Below are positions 33,061 through 43,939 of a DNA stretch of 64,000 nucleotides, one piece after another (the stretch's first letter is position 1; every line of letters starts with the position of its first letter). Source of the DNA: Raffaelea ambrosiae (lineage: Eukaryota > Ascomycota > Sordariomycetes > Ophiostomatales > Ophiostomataceae); assembly GCA_002778195.1 (NCBI GenBank), contig PCDI01000010.1, positions 806,001 through 870,000 on the forward strand, written 5' to 3'. The position numbers and the translations under genes are program-made. Under the pieces are notes generated by a model. It saw nothing but the letters and a program-made list of their open reading frames with translations, was not told the origin of the DNA and made no database searches.

Positions 33061-34602
33061 TCAAGACTGGCCGGCCTTCACCTGCCGCAAGGCTTCCTGG
33101 TAGCTCGCCTTCATTCGAGCGACGGTCTCGAGAAGTTCCTCCTCGTCCTGGGCCAGCAGGTCCGCATCACCACTCGACGGGCCGTTGGTGCTGCTGCTGT
33201 GTGCCTCCTTCTTCCTCTGGCCGTCGTCCCCTGGCTGCTGGAAGGACAAGATGGCCTTCTCTAGGCTCTGCTGCGGAAACCCGGCCAGCTGGGTCAGCGC
33301 CGCAAAGTCGGTGTTTTGGCTGCTGCTCGCGTTCCGCAGAGGCTCGTCAAACCGGACGGTGACGGTGTAGTCCCGCGCCGCCTGGGAGGGCTTCACGACT
33401 GTCTGCACCGAAGTCTTCTTGGAGGACGAGGTGGCGGCGGCCGCTGCGGCGGCCGCCAGAGGTGCGGGTGGCACAAAGACCACATTGGTCACGGCCGCGT
33501 TCAGGTTGGCCAGCTCCACGGGCAGGCTGCTGCTGCCGCTGCCGCCGTCGGCCAGGTTCCACTGCAGCAGCCGCCCGCGCGGGTGGCCCGACAGCAGCGT
33601 GGTGCCGTCGTAGCTCACGGCCAGGCAGGTGGCCGCGCCGGCGTCGTCGGGCACGATGCCAAAGGGCGTCTTGACGGTCTCGACGGTCGACGCGGCCTCG
33701 GCGGTGCGCGAGCCGACCAAGGGCTTGGCGCCAAAGAGCTCGACGGCGTACAAGGCCGAGCTGTCGGCCGGATCTGTGTGGTCGTTGTGGTCTCGGCGGT
33801 CTTTTGGATGCTTCGACTCGGGCGTGTCCGTCTTGGTCGGGTTGGCCTCGGTGGCCACGTAGAGGGCCCGGGTGGCTGGGTCCAGGGTCAGGCACACGGG
33901 TGCCGCCGGGAACAGCAGCGTCCGCAGCGCCGTGCCGGTCTGGTAGTTCCACAGCACCACGTTCTTGTCGCGGCTCGCGGTCACGCACAGGTTGGTGTCC
34001 CGGCTGGCACTGCTGCCGCCGACGGCGAGGCCCGTGATGGCGGCACGGTGGCGGGCCAGCGTGCGTTCCGGCTCGGCCTCGCCATCGGCCTCGCCGCCAC
34101 CGCCACCGCCGCCGCCGCCGCCTCCCAAAGCCAACAGCTGGGGCAGAGACCAGACGTGCACGTTGGAGTCCTCGGCGCCCGAGAGCACGTGGTACGGGGT
34201 GGTGGCCAAGCAGGTCACGGCCTGGACGTGGCAGGGCGGCGTGACGACGAGACGGCCAGACACCGTGTCCCACAGGAGCAGCCGGCCCTCGGCCGTGCCG
34301 GCGACGAGCACGTTGTTGGCCAGAGCCAAGGCGCGGACGCGCTCGGGCACCGGCACAAAGGCCTCCTGGCCGCCGCGCAGGCGGGAGTACACGTGCACGT
34401 ACGCCTTGTCTTTCTGTGCGGCAAAGACGTGCGCATCGCTGACGGCGAGGGCCCCTGGTGGCGTGGAGCTCTTCTTGAAGGTGGCCTTGACACCATAGCC
34501 GGGATGCAGTGTCTGGTGGTAAATGGCGACATCTTTGGAGATGGCCGTGTTGCTGGTCAGCGGCGGGCCGCAGACGGCGCTGAAGAACTCCTCGGAGAGC
34601 AT
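33061..34602 (-). CDS. IPI3: Pre-rRNA processing WD40 protein Ipi3
   Basis: Single exon, 513 residues from ATG 34602. The N-terminus (MLSEEFFSAVCGPPLTSNTA) and the segments SGAEDSNVHVWSLPQLL and FKKSSTPPGALAVS match the Ipi3 family. Ipi3 is the WD40 subunit of the Rix1-Ipi1-Ipi3 complex, which acts in the nucleus on pre-60S particles during ITS2 processing, and has also been linked to replication licensing in yeast. WD-type blades recur through residues ~60-400. An 11-glycine run encoded by GCC/CGC triplets (about 34090-34125) interrupts the loop after the third blade. The C-terminal ~90 residues are helical and acidic. Length fits the family. An in-frame GTG 24 bp upstream is not a plausible start. 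Two CACGTG boxes lie 182-210 bp upstream. Confidence 0.92.
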   Translation of the reverse strand: MLSEEFFSAVCGPPLTSNTAISKDVAIYHQTLHPGYGVKATFKKSSTPPGALAVSDAHVFAAQKDKAYVHVYSRLRGGQEAFVPVPERVRALALANNVLVAGTAEGRLLLWDTVSGRLVVTPPCHVQAVTCLATTPYHVLSGAEDSNVHVWSLPQLLALGGGGGGGGGGGEADGEAEPERTLARHRAAITGLAVGGSSASRDTNLCVTASRDKNVVLWNYQTGTALRTLLFPAAPVCLTLDPATRALYVATEANPTKTDTPESKHPKDRRDHNDHTDPADSSALYAVELFGAKPLVGSRTAEAASTVETVKTPFGIVPDDAGAATCLAVSYDGTTLLSGHPRGRLLQWNLADGGSGSSSLPVELANLNAAVTNVVFVPPAPLAAAAAAAATSSSKKTSVQTVVKPSQAARDYTVTVRFDEPLRNASSSQNTDFAALTQLAGFPQQSLEKAILSFQQPGDDGQRKKEAHSSSTNGPSSGDADLLAQDEEELLETVARMKASYQEALRQVKAGQS

Positions 34603-37600
34603 GCTGGCTCTTTGGGAGGCCCCCACAGAGAGAGAGAGAAAGAGAGAGAGAGCGGCCTAGGCCCGGGTCAGACACTGGGAACCTGGACAAGCTGAAGATG
34701 CTCCCTTCTTTCGGATATTGGCCGTCAATGGAGGGCTTCTTGTGAGGCTTCTTGTGAGACTTGGCTGAGACTTGCTGCCTGCTCACGTGGCGTGCCGTGG
34801 AGATTGCACGTGGCTGTGTGTTTTCCCTTCACCCCCTTTGGATCCTGTTCAGACACTTCTCGCCAGGTTTCCTTTTTTTTTTTTCTCTCTTCTTTGCTCG
34901 CGTCTTGTGCCCTCTGGTCGAAGTAGCTTTATGGCCTTTTGCTTTCTTTTGCTGTCTGGAACTTTTTTGCTGCTTGCTTTTTTTTTTTTCCTCCCTGACT
35001 TCTCCACCTCTTGCGTCCTTGCATCCGGGTGATTGGCCCGTATGCCCAAAGGTGGAGACCTTTTTCGGTGTCGCGCCCACCACCACACAGCGCATCAGCT
35101 GCTAAGGCAGTCGCCCTGCGAAATGAGCTTCGTGCTTTCCTTTTTGGGAAGGACAGGCGCATTGGAGGCATCTACTACAATACTATCATAGTAGGAAGCG
35201 AAAACACGAGAGCAGCAGGGATGACAAAGTGAAGGGGCTGTCTTTTCGCTTGTTTGGGGGGGTGCGCGGGCAGTTTGTGAACAGTCAGTCAAGTTCCCAG
35301 CTCAGAGTCGGTTCCCAGTTCCCATTCTGTTCCCTTGTCTCCTCCCGCATTCTCCATTCCGCGCTTCCACTCATTGCTGGCCTGGACCACTGCATCGTCT
35401 CAACCAGTTCTCGCAACCCACGGATCTTTGCTTGCCCGGCCAGGTTCCCCGCAACCATCACGTCGCCTGGTCCCAGGGGCATGCCATCACTAGCCTGCTC
35501 GAGAAAGTCCCTCCCCCCCCCTTCGCCACCTGAGCGCTGGGATCCTATTTCATGAACTGCGATTCCGATTCTTCTGGCCACAGAAAACGTCTGCCCGGTT
35601 TGTGCCGCGGTGTTCCTTCGCGCGGGCGGCTTCGCCCCTGGATGCCCGTTCCTGGCCTATCCGAGCTGTCAGACGTGTCTGACCTGCCCGTCAGTTGCGT
35701 GCCATGTTCTCTTCCTTCGACGGCAGGAACTCGGACTGGCCACCTCCCCGTGATCGGCAGCATCGACGCAAGATCAACCATCTGTGATATCGAGATAGTA
35801 TGCAGCCGACCAAAAACCTTGGAGACAGCTCGACGATCCGTGCCCACTGGGCCACTGCTGAATCGTGCGGGATGCGCTGGGCCATGCTCGCAGTTGCATC
35901 AGAGAGACACCCGGCAGCCTCAGATGGGTCGCCCCAAAGTGGCAACCCCTAGCGCAGATCGCTGCGAGCACTGGAAGAAACAGACGCCCGGCATCGTGCC
36001 ATAGTCAGAGGTCGGGATACAAAGCAGTTACGGTCCAGACACGGTGACTACTTTGTAGTTAGCACGACGTGCCCGAGGACTGGCCTGCCACGCTGGGAAA
36101 AGTCAGAAGCCAGCATGGCATACATCAAAAGATGCTCAAAGGAGCCTGCGCCCGTGGAAACCCCTTCCTTGGGTGGGCAGATTTCGCGGTCCTCCTGTCG
36201 CAGTGGGGCCTCGCCTCACCCTTCCTTTTCTTTTCTTTTTCTGGAGGGAACAAACACCCTGTCGACCGGGCCATCTGCGCTTCCCATTGGCCCATCCAGC
36301 ATCGCATCGCTTCGTGAACTCCCATGTCCAGGGACAAAGGCGGTCAGACACCCTGTCCGGACTCAACCAGGACGTGTCTGCCACTTTTCTTTTTCGCTGG
36401 TTGTGCATGCCACTCGTTGTGTCCGCTCTGCTCTTCTCCGCGTGTTGGTGGTCCCTCTCGCGTCTCGGACGGGGTCTGCTTCCTTTTTGGTTTGCCTTGG
36501 TCATTTCTGGGGCGCTGTTCTATCATATTTTGTGCTTTCTTTTTCGGGTCCCTTTGTGGGAATCCTCTACGGAGTATCCGTCCTGTCTGGCCAGAATTCA
36601 AGTTTCTTTTTTTTTTTTTTTTGTTTTTTGGGTGCCTGTGTCTCTTTGCCCTTGTATGTCTGTCTGGCTCTCTCTTCCGGTCTTTCTTTTTTTGTCTTTT
36701 TCTCCCGTGTCTCTCATTCCTGCGCAGATGTCGGCAGATCTCCCACGGAACACAGAGCCGGCGCACAGGACCGAAAACGCGGAATGAAACGGGTATTTGT
36801 TCTGGCTCTCTCGAGTGATCCTGGCTTTCTGTCTCTCTCTCTCTCTCTCTCGTACCAGTCACAGTTACACTGCAGTCTCTGCTCCGGGATGCTCTTCTCG
36901 TGACGGAGGACCCAAGCATGCTTCCCACACCGATCACGCACATGCAGCCGCGGCCACCCATCCATGGCCCCTTGCCCACGGCGTCTGGCCTCGCCAGCTA
37001 CGCGCAGCTCGCAGCGACCCTGGCAGCCCCCCCCTACACCGTAGACGCAGACCCTTGCAGGCCAGTCCCCACTCCCCCTCCCTCCACGCATCCCAGCCTG
37101 CGCTAGGGCGGGGAGGCTTGCTCTTGTAGGCTCTGTAGCCAGGCCCGATGACATTGGTATGGCCTGATGAGGCGCACCCATCAGGAACAGAAGAAATGTG
37201 ATAAGAGACAGAAAAGAGGCGGAAGAGTGCCTTTTTTTTTTGGAAAGGGGAAAAAAAAAAGGTCAAACGGCCGGACCAAGAAAGAAACGACGCCAGGACC
37301 AATGAGGAAGAAAGAAGAAAAGAAAGTCGGAAGGCAACCTCGATGGAGAAAACAAGAACACAAGAAAAAAAAGCCACGAATGGCCCTGTTTGTCAGTTGC
37401 TCGTAGAAGGACGACAGTGGCTTACTATATACGATGCTATTCGGTGTACACAGTATTAGTATGTAGTTATTATCTAGGGACAAGATTGCTCATAGACTGC
37501 CTACACTACGAGGATAGCAATAATATTTCCTCTGTCTTGACCCAGCTTGCCCGCCCCATGCACGCATTCGCCCGTGTGTCTTGGGATTGATGCGTGTGTC

Positions 37601-40005
37601 TCTCTCCATCTTTTTTTCTCTCTCATTTTTTTCTCTCTCTCTCTCTCCACTTTGCTGCCTCCCACTTCCGTCATCCTGCCCAGCCCCTGGCCCATGCCTC
37701 CTCGGCTACAGCACGTCAGGCAGGGTCGACCTGCCCCAAAGTGGATCTCCCGAAAAAAGCATCACTGTCTAGCTTCTTCCAGCAAGGCGTTTGCTGCGCT
37801 TTGCTCCTTGGCCAGCTTGGGCTTGCCAGTCTGCCCGTTCGGGTTGCCAGATTTTGGCACCGACCACCCACTGGACAGCGAGCAGGGATGGGAGAGGATG
37901 TCTCGGTCTCCCCAGCTCGCCAGCTCGCCAGCTCAGCAGAGCTGTCCTCCAAGTCGGCATCGTACACCGCACTTGTTTCTCGCCTGTTGGCTCATGTCTC
38001 GCTTTTGTTTTCTTCTTTTTCTTTTTTTCAGCCTGGCTTCGCGAGCCGTGCACAGTAGCGACGACTCGTATCTTGGTCCCATCCCGAAGCCGACCCTCAT
38101 GCCTCTTGCACGGCAAAACACGCACAGCCCGACATGCATGTCTTACTCTCATCTCGCGGTTGCCTCCTGGCGTTCTCGAGATGCGTTGTGTGCATATGCG
38201 TATGCGTGCGTGTCTGTTGCTGTCTGGGCCACACGCACTGTCTCGGCATTGTTTGGGTGGTGCCTGTACACGCCCCAATTGCTTTCTTCTTCCTCGCTTG
38301 GCTACACGTCCCTGTTCTGGACTGGCAACGCATCCTCTTTGCTCGCCGACCGTGGCACCGCAGCATCCAGCTATTTTCGTCCCTCGTTTTTGTGTGTCTC
38401 AATGCCACCCGTGCCTGTCAGGTCTGGTAATAATGGTCTCCCTGTCGGCTTGCAGATTGCTACCCACGCGTCCGCGCTCCCTCCCTCTGCACCCAGCCTT
38501 GTTTTTGTTGACTCTCTTCTTCCACTAGCTCTCCCTCTGCTCCCTTTCCTCGGCAGGAGCCATGGCAGCTCGAAAGCTAGATGCGAGATACACAGTAGTT
38601 GCTATGTAGGTGCACGCACATGCAGCTGCTCTAGACCGATGCTCGTAAAAGACTACAACTGCTGTGGGCGCCGCCTGGCTGCATTAGCCGCATCCACGAG
38701 CGGAGTCTGATGATCTGGGAACCGCCACTGGGCCCTTGCTTTGGTGTCGATTCCGATGTCCAGCCAGCCTCCACCAGCATCCTCCGCCGCCTCTCTCACC
38801 CCCCCCTTGTCATGTAACGGCTTCGCGTCATCTCTGGTCTTAGCCTGTCCACATTCTTGTCCCCGTTCCCATTCCTGTAGTCGGTAGTATTCTGTGCATT
38901 TGCAGTGTGAATGCTCCGTACTATATACAAAGTACATAGTGCTCGTAGTGTATGGACCGTTGTGGTATCCGCGTGCCAGCGTTCTTCTTTGTTAGTCGAA
39001 CCTCTGTCTCTTTTCTCAGCCCTCTTCTTCTATTTTATCCTCTTGTTAGATTTGTTTGATTCCTGATTTGCATCCTTCTGCTGTTTTCATTTGGTCTTTC
39101 TTCTCTCGTCTTTCCCCGAACAGGCTGGTGCAATTCCAGACCACACACTCTTTTTTTTTCTTCTTCTGTGGGTGTATATTCTTTATTTTCTTTTTGTTTC
39201 TGTGCTTTCTTTTTTCTTCGCATCTCGCTTTTTGCCTTCTTCTGCCCAAGCTCCTCTCCCTTGGTTCACCCCCCCTTGTCCACCCTTCGCTCAAGTGGCC
39301 CTCCCTCCTCTTTCCACCCTCCCTCGTGCCATTCCTGATCCGAAAAGAGACAGCTTCGCCCACATATAATGCCATTGACTGCAAGCCCCGGCACAAGATG
39401 CACTTGCCTTGAGTTCCTGTTTCTTTTTTCTTTTTTGGCTCTTCTGTTTTGCTGTCTTTTTTTCTTCTGGTCTTTCGATCTCTCTCTGTGCTCGCCTCTG
39501 TTGCTTTCGTCTTCCCTCAGTCTCGCTTCGGGCATCCTTCGCCACACCGTCCTTCACCACACTACACATTGTCTGTGTGCCCGTTTCAGACCCGGATCTT
39601 GTACAACGACGACAACAAGAAAGCGCAGGCGGGCAAAAAAAAGAGAGCCGAATGGTACCGTGTTGCCCACCAAACACATACACACAAGACTGCATCTATT
39701 AGAAACGAACTCCCGACTGCTTGGATAGGCTGCCGTTCGCTCTAGACCGGACTGGTGTGTCCGCACTCCTTCCCTTTGGAAGCGAGATCACCTCTGACAA
39801 GACAGACGGGGGAGCGCCAAGCGAGCGAACCGGATCGACTGAGAGAGGGTGGTCACGAGAGGACAAAAGAACAAAGGCCAGAAGGACACAGCCCAGGATA
39901 TATTGCTATCCACTTACACGCATTCGCACATCCACACACGGGGAAAGACTGCAGCCCGGCGCAAGCGACTCCCGCCTCCAATCCAATCAATCCAACCACA
40001 AAGCC
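34603..40005. other. 5.4-kb divergent intergenic region, IPI3 / large hypothetical gene
   Basis: No gene supported. CACGTG motifs at 34784-34789 and 34807-34812 lie near IPI3. The right part (about 37.5-39.7 kb) is pyrimidine-rich on the plus strand, which explains a stop-poor 387-codon frame and suggests a long leader for the gene at 40006. TA-rich islets with TACTA/TAGTA motifs occur at 35165-35195, 36044-36062, 37418-37490, 38585-38615 and 38920-38960. Confidence 0.5.
34784..34812. promoter_or_regulatory. Pair of CACGTG E-boxes upstream of IPI3
   Basis: Two CACGTG hexamers (34784-34789 and 34807-34812) spaced 23 bp apart, about 180-210 bp upstream of the IPI3 ATG. This is the core bound by Cbf1/Pho4-type bHLH factors. 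A single hexamer is expected by chance about every 4 kb; the close pair is less so. Confidence 0.4.
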
Positions 40006-42012
40006 ATGGACATGTGCAACATCCCAGAGCTCTTGGCTCTCGACCTGGAGTCGGCCGAGCCTATATTTGCGGCCAAGCGAATGACAGCCGGCGCGCCGCG
40101 CCCCTCGTCGTTCATCTTCGAGGCGGACGGCTTCCAGGGAGTTGGCTTGGCCATGCAGGAGAAGCTGGAGAGGCAGCAGAGACAGCAGAGGCCGCAGGCC
40201 AGGCCACACTCGTTCGCTGCCTACTCAGCCCAGTACGAGGAGCTCGCCATCAGCGACAACGACACCGACAGCGTCGACAGCCTCGGCAGCTTCGACCTGC
40301 CCACGGTCAGCATGGTGCCACCACGCCGCGCCTACGGCCGTCATTTCCACCACGACGTCGACGACGACAACAACGACAACGACGACAACGACAACGACGA
40401 CAACGACAACAACAACAACGACCACAACGACCACAACGACGACGACAACAACAGCATCCACGGCCAGGGCCACTTCGATGACGACGTCGACGCCCACTCG
40501 GACTCGTCCAGCGTATCGTCGTTCAACTTCACCGTGTCCTCGGCCCGGCGCCGGCACCAGTCTGTGGCCACAGCGGCCACGTCGGTCGTCTCGTCGGCCT
40601 GTCGCTCGTCGGGCCATTCGCACATTCTGTCCGCGCTCGGGCCGTCTTCGCCGCGCGCATCGTCGTCGTTTGGCGAGCAGTCCGGGTCGCCCGCCTCCTT
40701 TCTCGAGAGGTGCAAGAGGGGTCTGGACAGGGACCTGGACAGGGACATGGACACGGAGGAGCCGGCCGACGCGAAGCCGCCCGCGCCGGTCGCCGACCGC
40801 GCCCCGCAGACCAGCTGGCTCGACTTTGGCGGCGACTCGGACTCTGCCTCGGGCGAGGAGGAGGAGGCCGACGTCTACTACGACGCGGCCAGCAGCACGC
40901 AGCCCTCGTCCATGGAGACCATCCCGGAGACCGCGGCGACCATCCCGGAGACCGCGGAGACCATCCCGGAGACCGCAGCGGGGACCGTGGACGAGACGGC
41001 GGCGGAGGAGGAGTGGGACCTGCCAGCACCGCCCGCCTACTACCTCCCGCCGCGAAGACAGGACACACCGCTGTCGCTGTCTCTGTGGGCGGAGCACCGC
41101 GCGGCCGCCGCGGCCTGGGACGCCTTGGCCGGGGACGACGACGGGAACAGCAACAGCAACACGTCCTCCTCCGTGGCACACCGCAAGCCTCAGCGGCGCT
41201 TTTCCTTGCAGACGCTCCGGGCTTCGGCGGCGGCGGCGGCTGCGGCGGCCGAGACGGCGGAGACGGCGGCGCCATCCGCCGCGGTCTCGCCGACGACGCT
41301 GCGCCGAGCCTACTCGCACAAGGAAGACCGGCGCCGTGCGCGGCTGAGTGTGCCGAGTGTGCCGAGCCACGCCCTGCCTCCGCTCACCCGAGACCGGACG
41401 TGCCTCGACGGCTTCGGCAACGACCTGTACGCCCTGGCGCAGCCGGCGGCCGAGCTGTCCCTGCTGCGCGGGCAGTTTGCAGAAGACGCCAAGAGCCGCC
41501 GGAGCCTCCCCAGCTCCGGCCGGGACGAGGAGGAGGACAGCGCCCCCCACGGTGTCGGTGGCCTGCCGGCCGCGGCCATGTTCGCGTCGAAGCCGATGCC
41601 GCGGTCGCTGCCCTCGCGCCGGTCGGTGGCCTCGCGGGATGCACCGTCCATGGCGCCGACCCTTCTGGACGGGAAGAGGCAGGAAGAGGGGGCCGAAGAC
41701 GACGACCACGACAACAACAACAGCAACAACAGCAACAGCACCCTCTTGGTCCGCGAAAACCACGCGCTGGCTTCCATGGCCGCCCAGGCCTGCCTGCCGG
41801 CGCCCGCCCCCTCGGCCGTCGTCGCCGTCCCGCTTCCCAAGGAGGTCGTCGACATGCTGCGCGTGTCCGTGTCGTGCTTCCCCGAAACCATGCTGAGCCT
41901 GTCCAGCTTCTCGATCCAGACCATTCGCGCGTACGCCCGCAAGGTCCGCCGGTCCACGGACAACAGCGACAGCGACAGCATCCATCGGCTGCTGTTCTCC
42001 CCGACGACGACA

Positions 42013-42046
<34 letters not shown>

Positions 42047-43464
42047 CCACGACGGCGGCCACGACAGTCACCCAGTCGCCGACCCGTGCGTCGTCGCCGA
42101 CCCGTGCGTCCGCCGCACCATCAACATCCTCGTCCTCCTCCGGCTCCTCCAAGCGGTCGTTTTGGTGGTTTCCGCGGCGTCTGCGGACGTCCCGGACGTC
42201 GCCCAACCTGCGCGCCGAAGCGGCGTTGGCCCGGCCGACGACCAGGGGCGGCCTGCTGGGCACCCGCGGCATCACGACGGCGTCGAGCCGTGCGAGCGAT
42301 CGCAGTCGTCGTAGCGGCAGCAAGAAGCCGGACGACCTGTCGGCGTTGTCGGCGTCGTCGTCGTCGCCGTCGTCGGGAGGAAGCGGGGCGTGCTTCAAGG
42401 CCATCTTCCCCACGGGGGCCGAGTACCTGTGCGATGCGCTGTATGCGCACATTGTGGCCTTTAACTACATCAGCCTGCTCACCGACTCGTCCTCGACGAC
42501 GCCGACGACGACGACGACGACGCCGACCCCCCGCCCGACGTCGACGGCGACGTCGATCTCGACCTCGACCTCGACCTCGGAGCTCCACCGCGCGCCGTCC
42601 CACCGCACGAGCGTGTTCTCCATGGCCTTTGCCACGGGGTCCGAGTTCTCGGCCGACCCGAAACGGCGGCAGACCATTCGCGTCTATGCCAGCGACCGTG
42701 TCTGTCCCGCAGACGCGACAGACGACCCGAGGGAAAGCAGCCGCCTGCCGTGGCTGATCGACGAAGAGGAGGAAGACGACGACCTGGACGAAGGCAGGGC
42801 CGAAGACGGGGCCGAGGACAGGACGACGACGACGGCGACGGCGACGACGACGACGGCAACCACCGCGCCTTCGTTCTCTTCTTCTGCGCGCCCGGCCACC
42901 GGCCACGACAGCCGGCGCATCGCCCCCAAGGCGGCCAGCTTGCTGGGCATCACCAACGGCTGGGAGCCCGAGGCGGCGGCCGTAGGCGTCTCCCCTCACC
43001 CGCCCAGCAGCAGCAGCAGCAGCAGCAGCCGCCGCGGGAACGGCCACGCCCCCCGGCGGTACGGCCTGCGGCGGAACCCCGGCCGCGGGGCCGAGGCCAA
43101 GCCCGCAGCCGTCCTGACCAAAAAGGCCCGGACCGCGCCCGCCCTGGTGGACACCCCCGCCGTGGACGCCATCGCCGTGGGCCCGTCCACCCTGGAGGGG
43201 GTGGGTAGCGCTTCCTCGCCCCCCCCCAAACGCACGTCGACCGTCTATTTCTCCGAGGCCATGATGCGGGACCTGCACAGCGGCCTGGCGGGCTGCATCG
43301 CCCAGCTGGTGGCGACGCTGAAGCAGGCGTCGGCTTCCCAGGGGGGGTCCCCCGACGACGCGGTGGTGATCCGGCCGGCGACGGGAGCCGCCGGCCGTGC
43401 CATGGATCCTCTGTTCCTGCGGACGCTGTGCGAGCTGGTGCGTTCCCAGGAGGAGCGAATGTAA
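40006..43464 (+). CDS. Large low-complexity protein of unknown function
   Basis: Single exon, 1152 residues from the first ATG in a frame that extends further upstream without ATG. I do not recognise the family. Much of the protein is repetitive: an Asp/Asn tract (about residues 118-150), three PETA(A/E)TIPETA-like units (about 304-328), Ala runs (about 405-425), an Asn/Ser tract (about 570), and a Thr run (about 667-690). Non-repetitive blocks that look constrained are VSVSCFPETMLSLSSFSIQT (starting about 624), CFKAIFPTGAEYLCDALYAH (about 797) and a C-terminal helix from YFSEAMMRDL (about 1083) to the end. No signal peptide or membrane segment is visible. The frame stays open through all tracts, which supports translation. 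It is probably a lineage-restricted regulatory or scaffold protein; that is inference from composition only. Confidence 0.75.
40366..40452 (+). repeat. GAC/AAC triplet repeat (Asp/Asn tract)
   Basis: Imperfect GAC and AAC triplets encode about 30 consecutive Asp/Asn residues with a few His. ACG/GCG triplet runs at 42004-42065 and 42826-42862 encode Thr/Ala runs in the same protein. Confidence 0.9.
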
Positions 43465-43939
43465 AGAGGTGGGGGGTGGACCGAGGGCTCCTGTATTTCT
43501 CTTTTTCTGCTTCTCCGTGATTCTTTTCTTTCCTTTCTTTTCTTTCCTTTTTTCTCTGTCTCCCTCTTTCCTGTCTTTTTGACAGCTTGTGTTATTTCTT
43601 TGGATTGTCTTCCTCTTTCGTTTCGCTTCCTTTTCTTTGTTTTCATATACCACAATTGGATACCAGCAATGGCGAATCACAGAATGAGACGGAGGACCCG
43701 GCCCGGTAATGAGTGATGGAAATACCAAAACAAGGCAGGCAGAAGATCTATGTACTAGTATGGAATGCATCCCGAAGAACACAACGTCTCCATGATGAGT
43801 ACGTGACCGCACACCTAGGAGGCACCAGTGGCCCGATCTCACCATTTCCAAGACAGACACTTTGCTGTGCATGCTTTTTCTACGGGTTTCCGAAATCCAC
43901 AAGAGGCGCACATTTGCCATTCCCTCGCACCATACACCC
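43465..43939. other. Convergent 3' spacer, hypothetical / MFS transporter
   Basis: 475 bp between two stop codons; T-rich just after the plus-strand gene, then mixed. No gene or strong structure seen. Confidence 0.6.

Noticed and set aside
36900..37109. Small plus-strand frame with an acceptable start (MTEDPSMLPTPITH)
   Set aside because: GC-rich and Pro/Thr-rich but only 68 codons, no partner exon and no family; could be chance.
37547..38710. 387-codon plus-strand frame
   Set aside because: Pyrimidine-rich leader-like DNA; Ser/Leu/Cys-rich product without any recognisable domain. Overlapping frames in the same stretch are similarly open.
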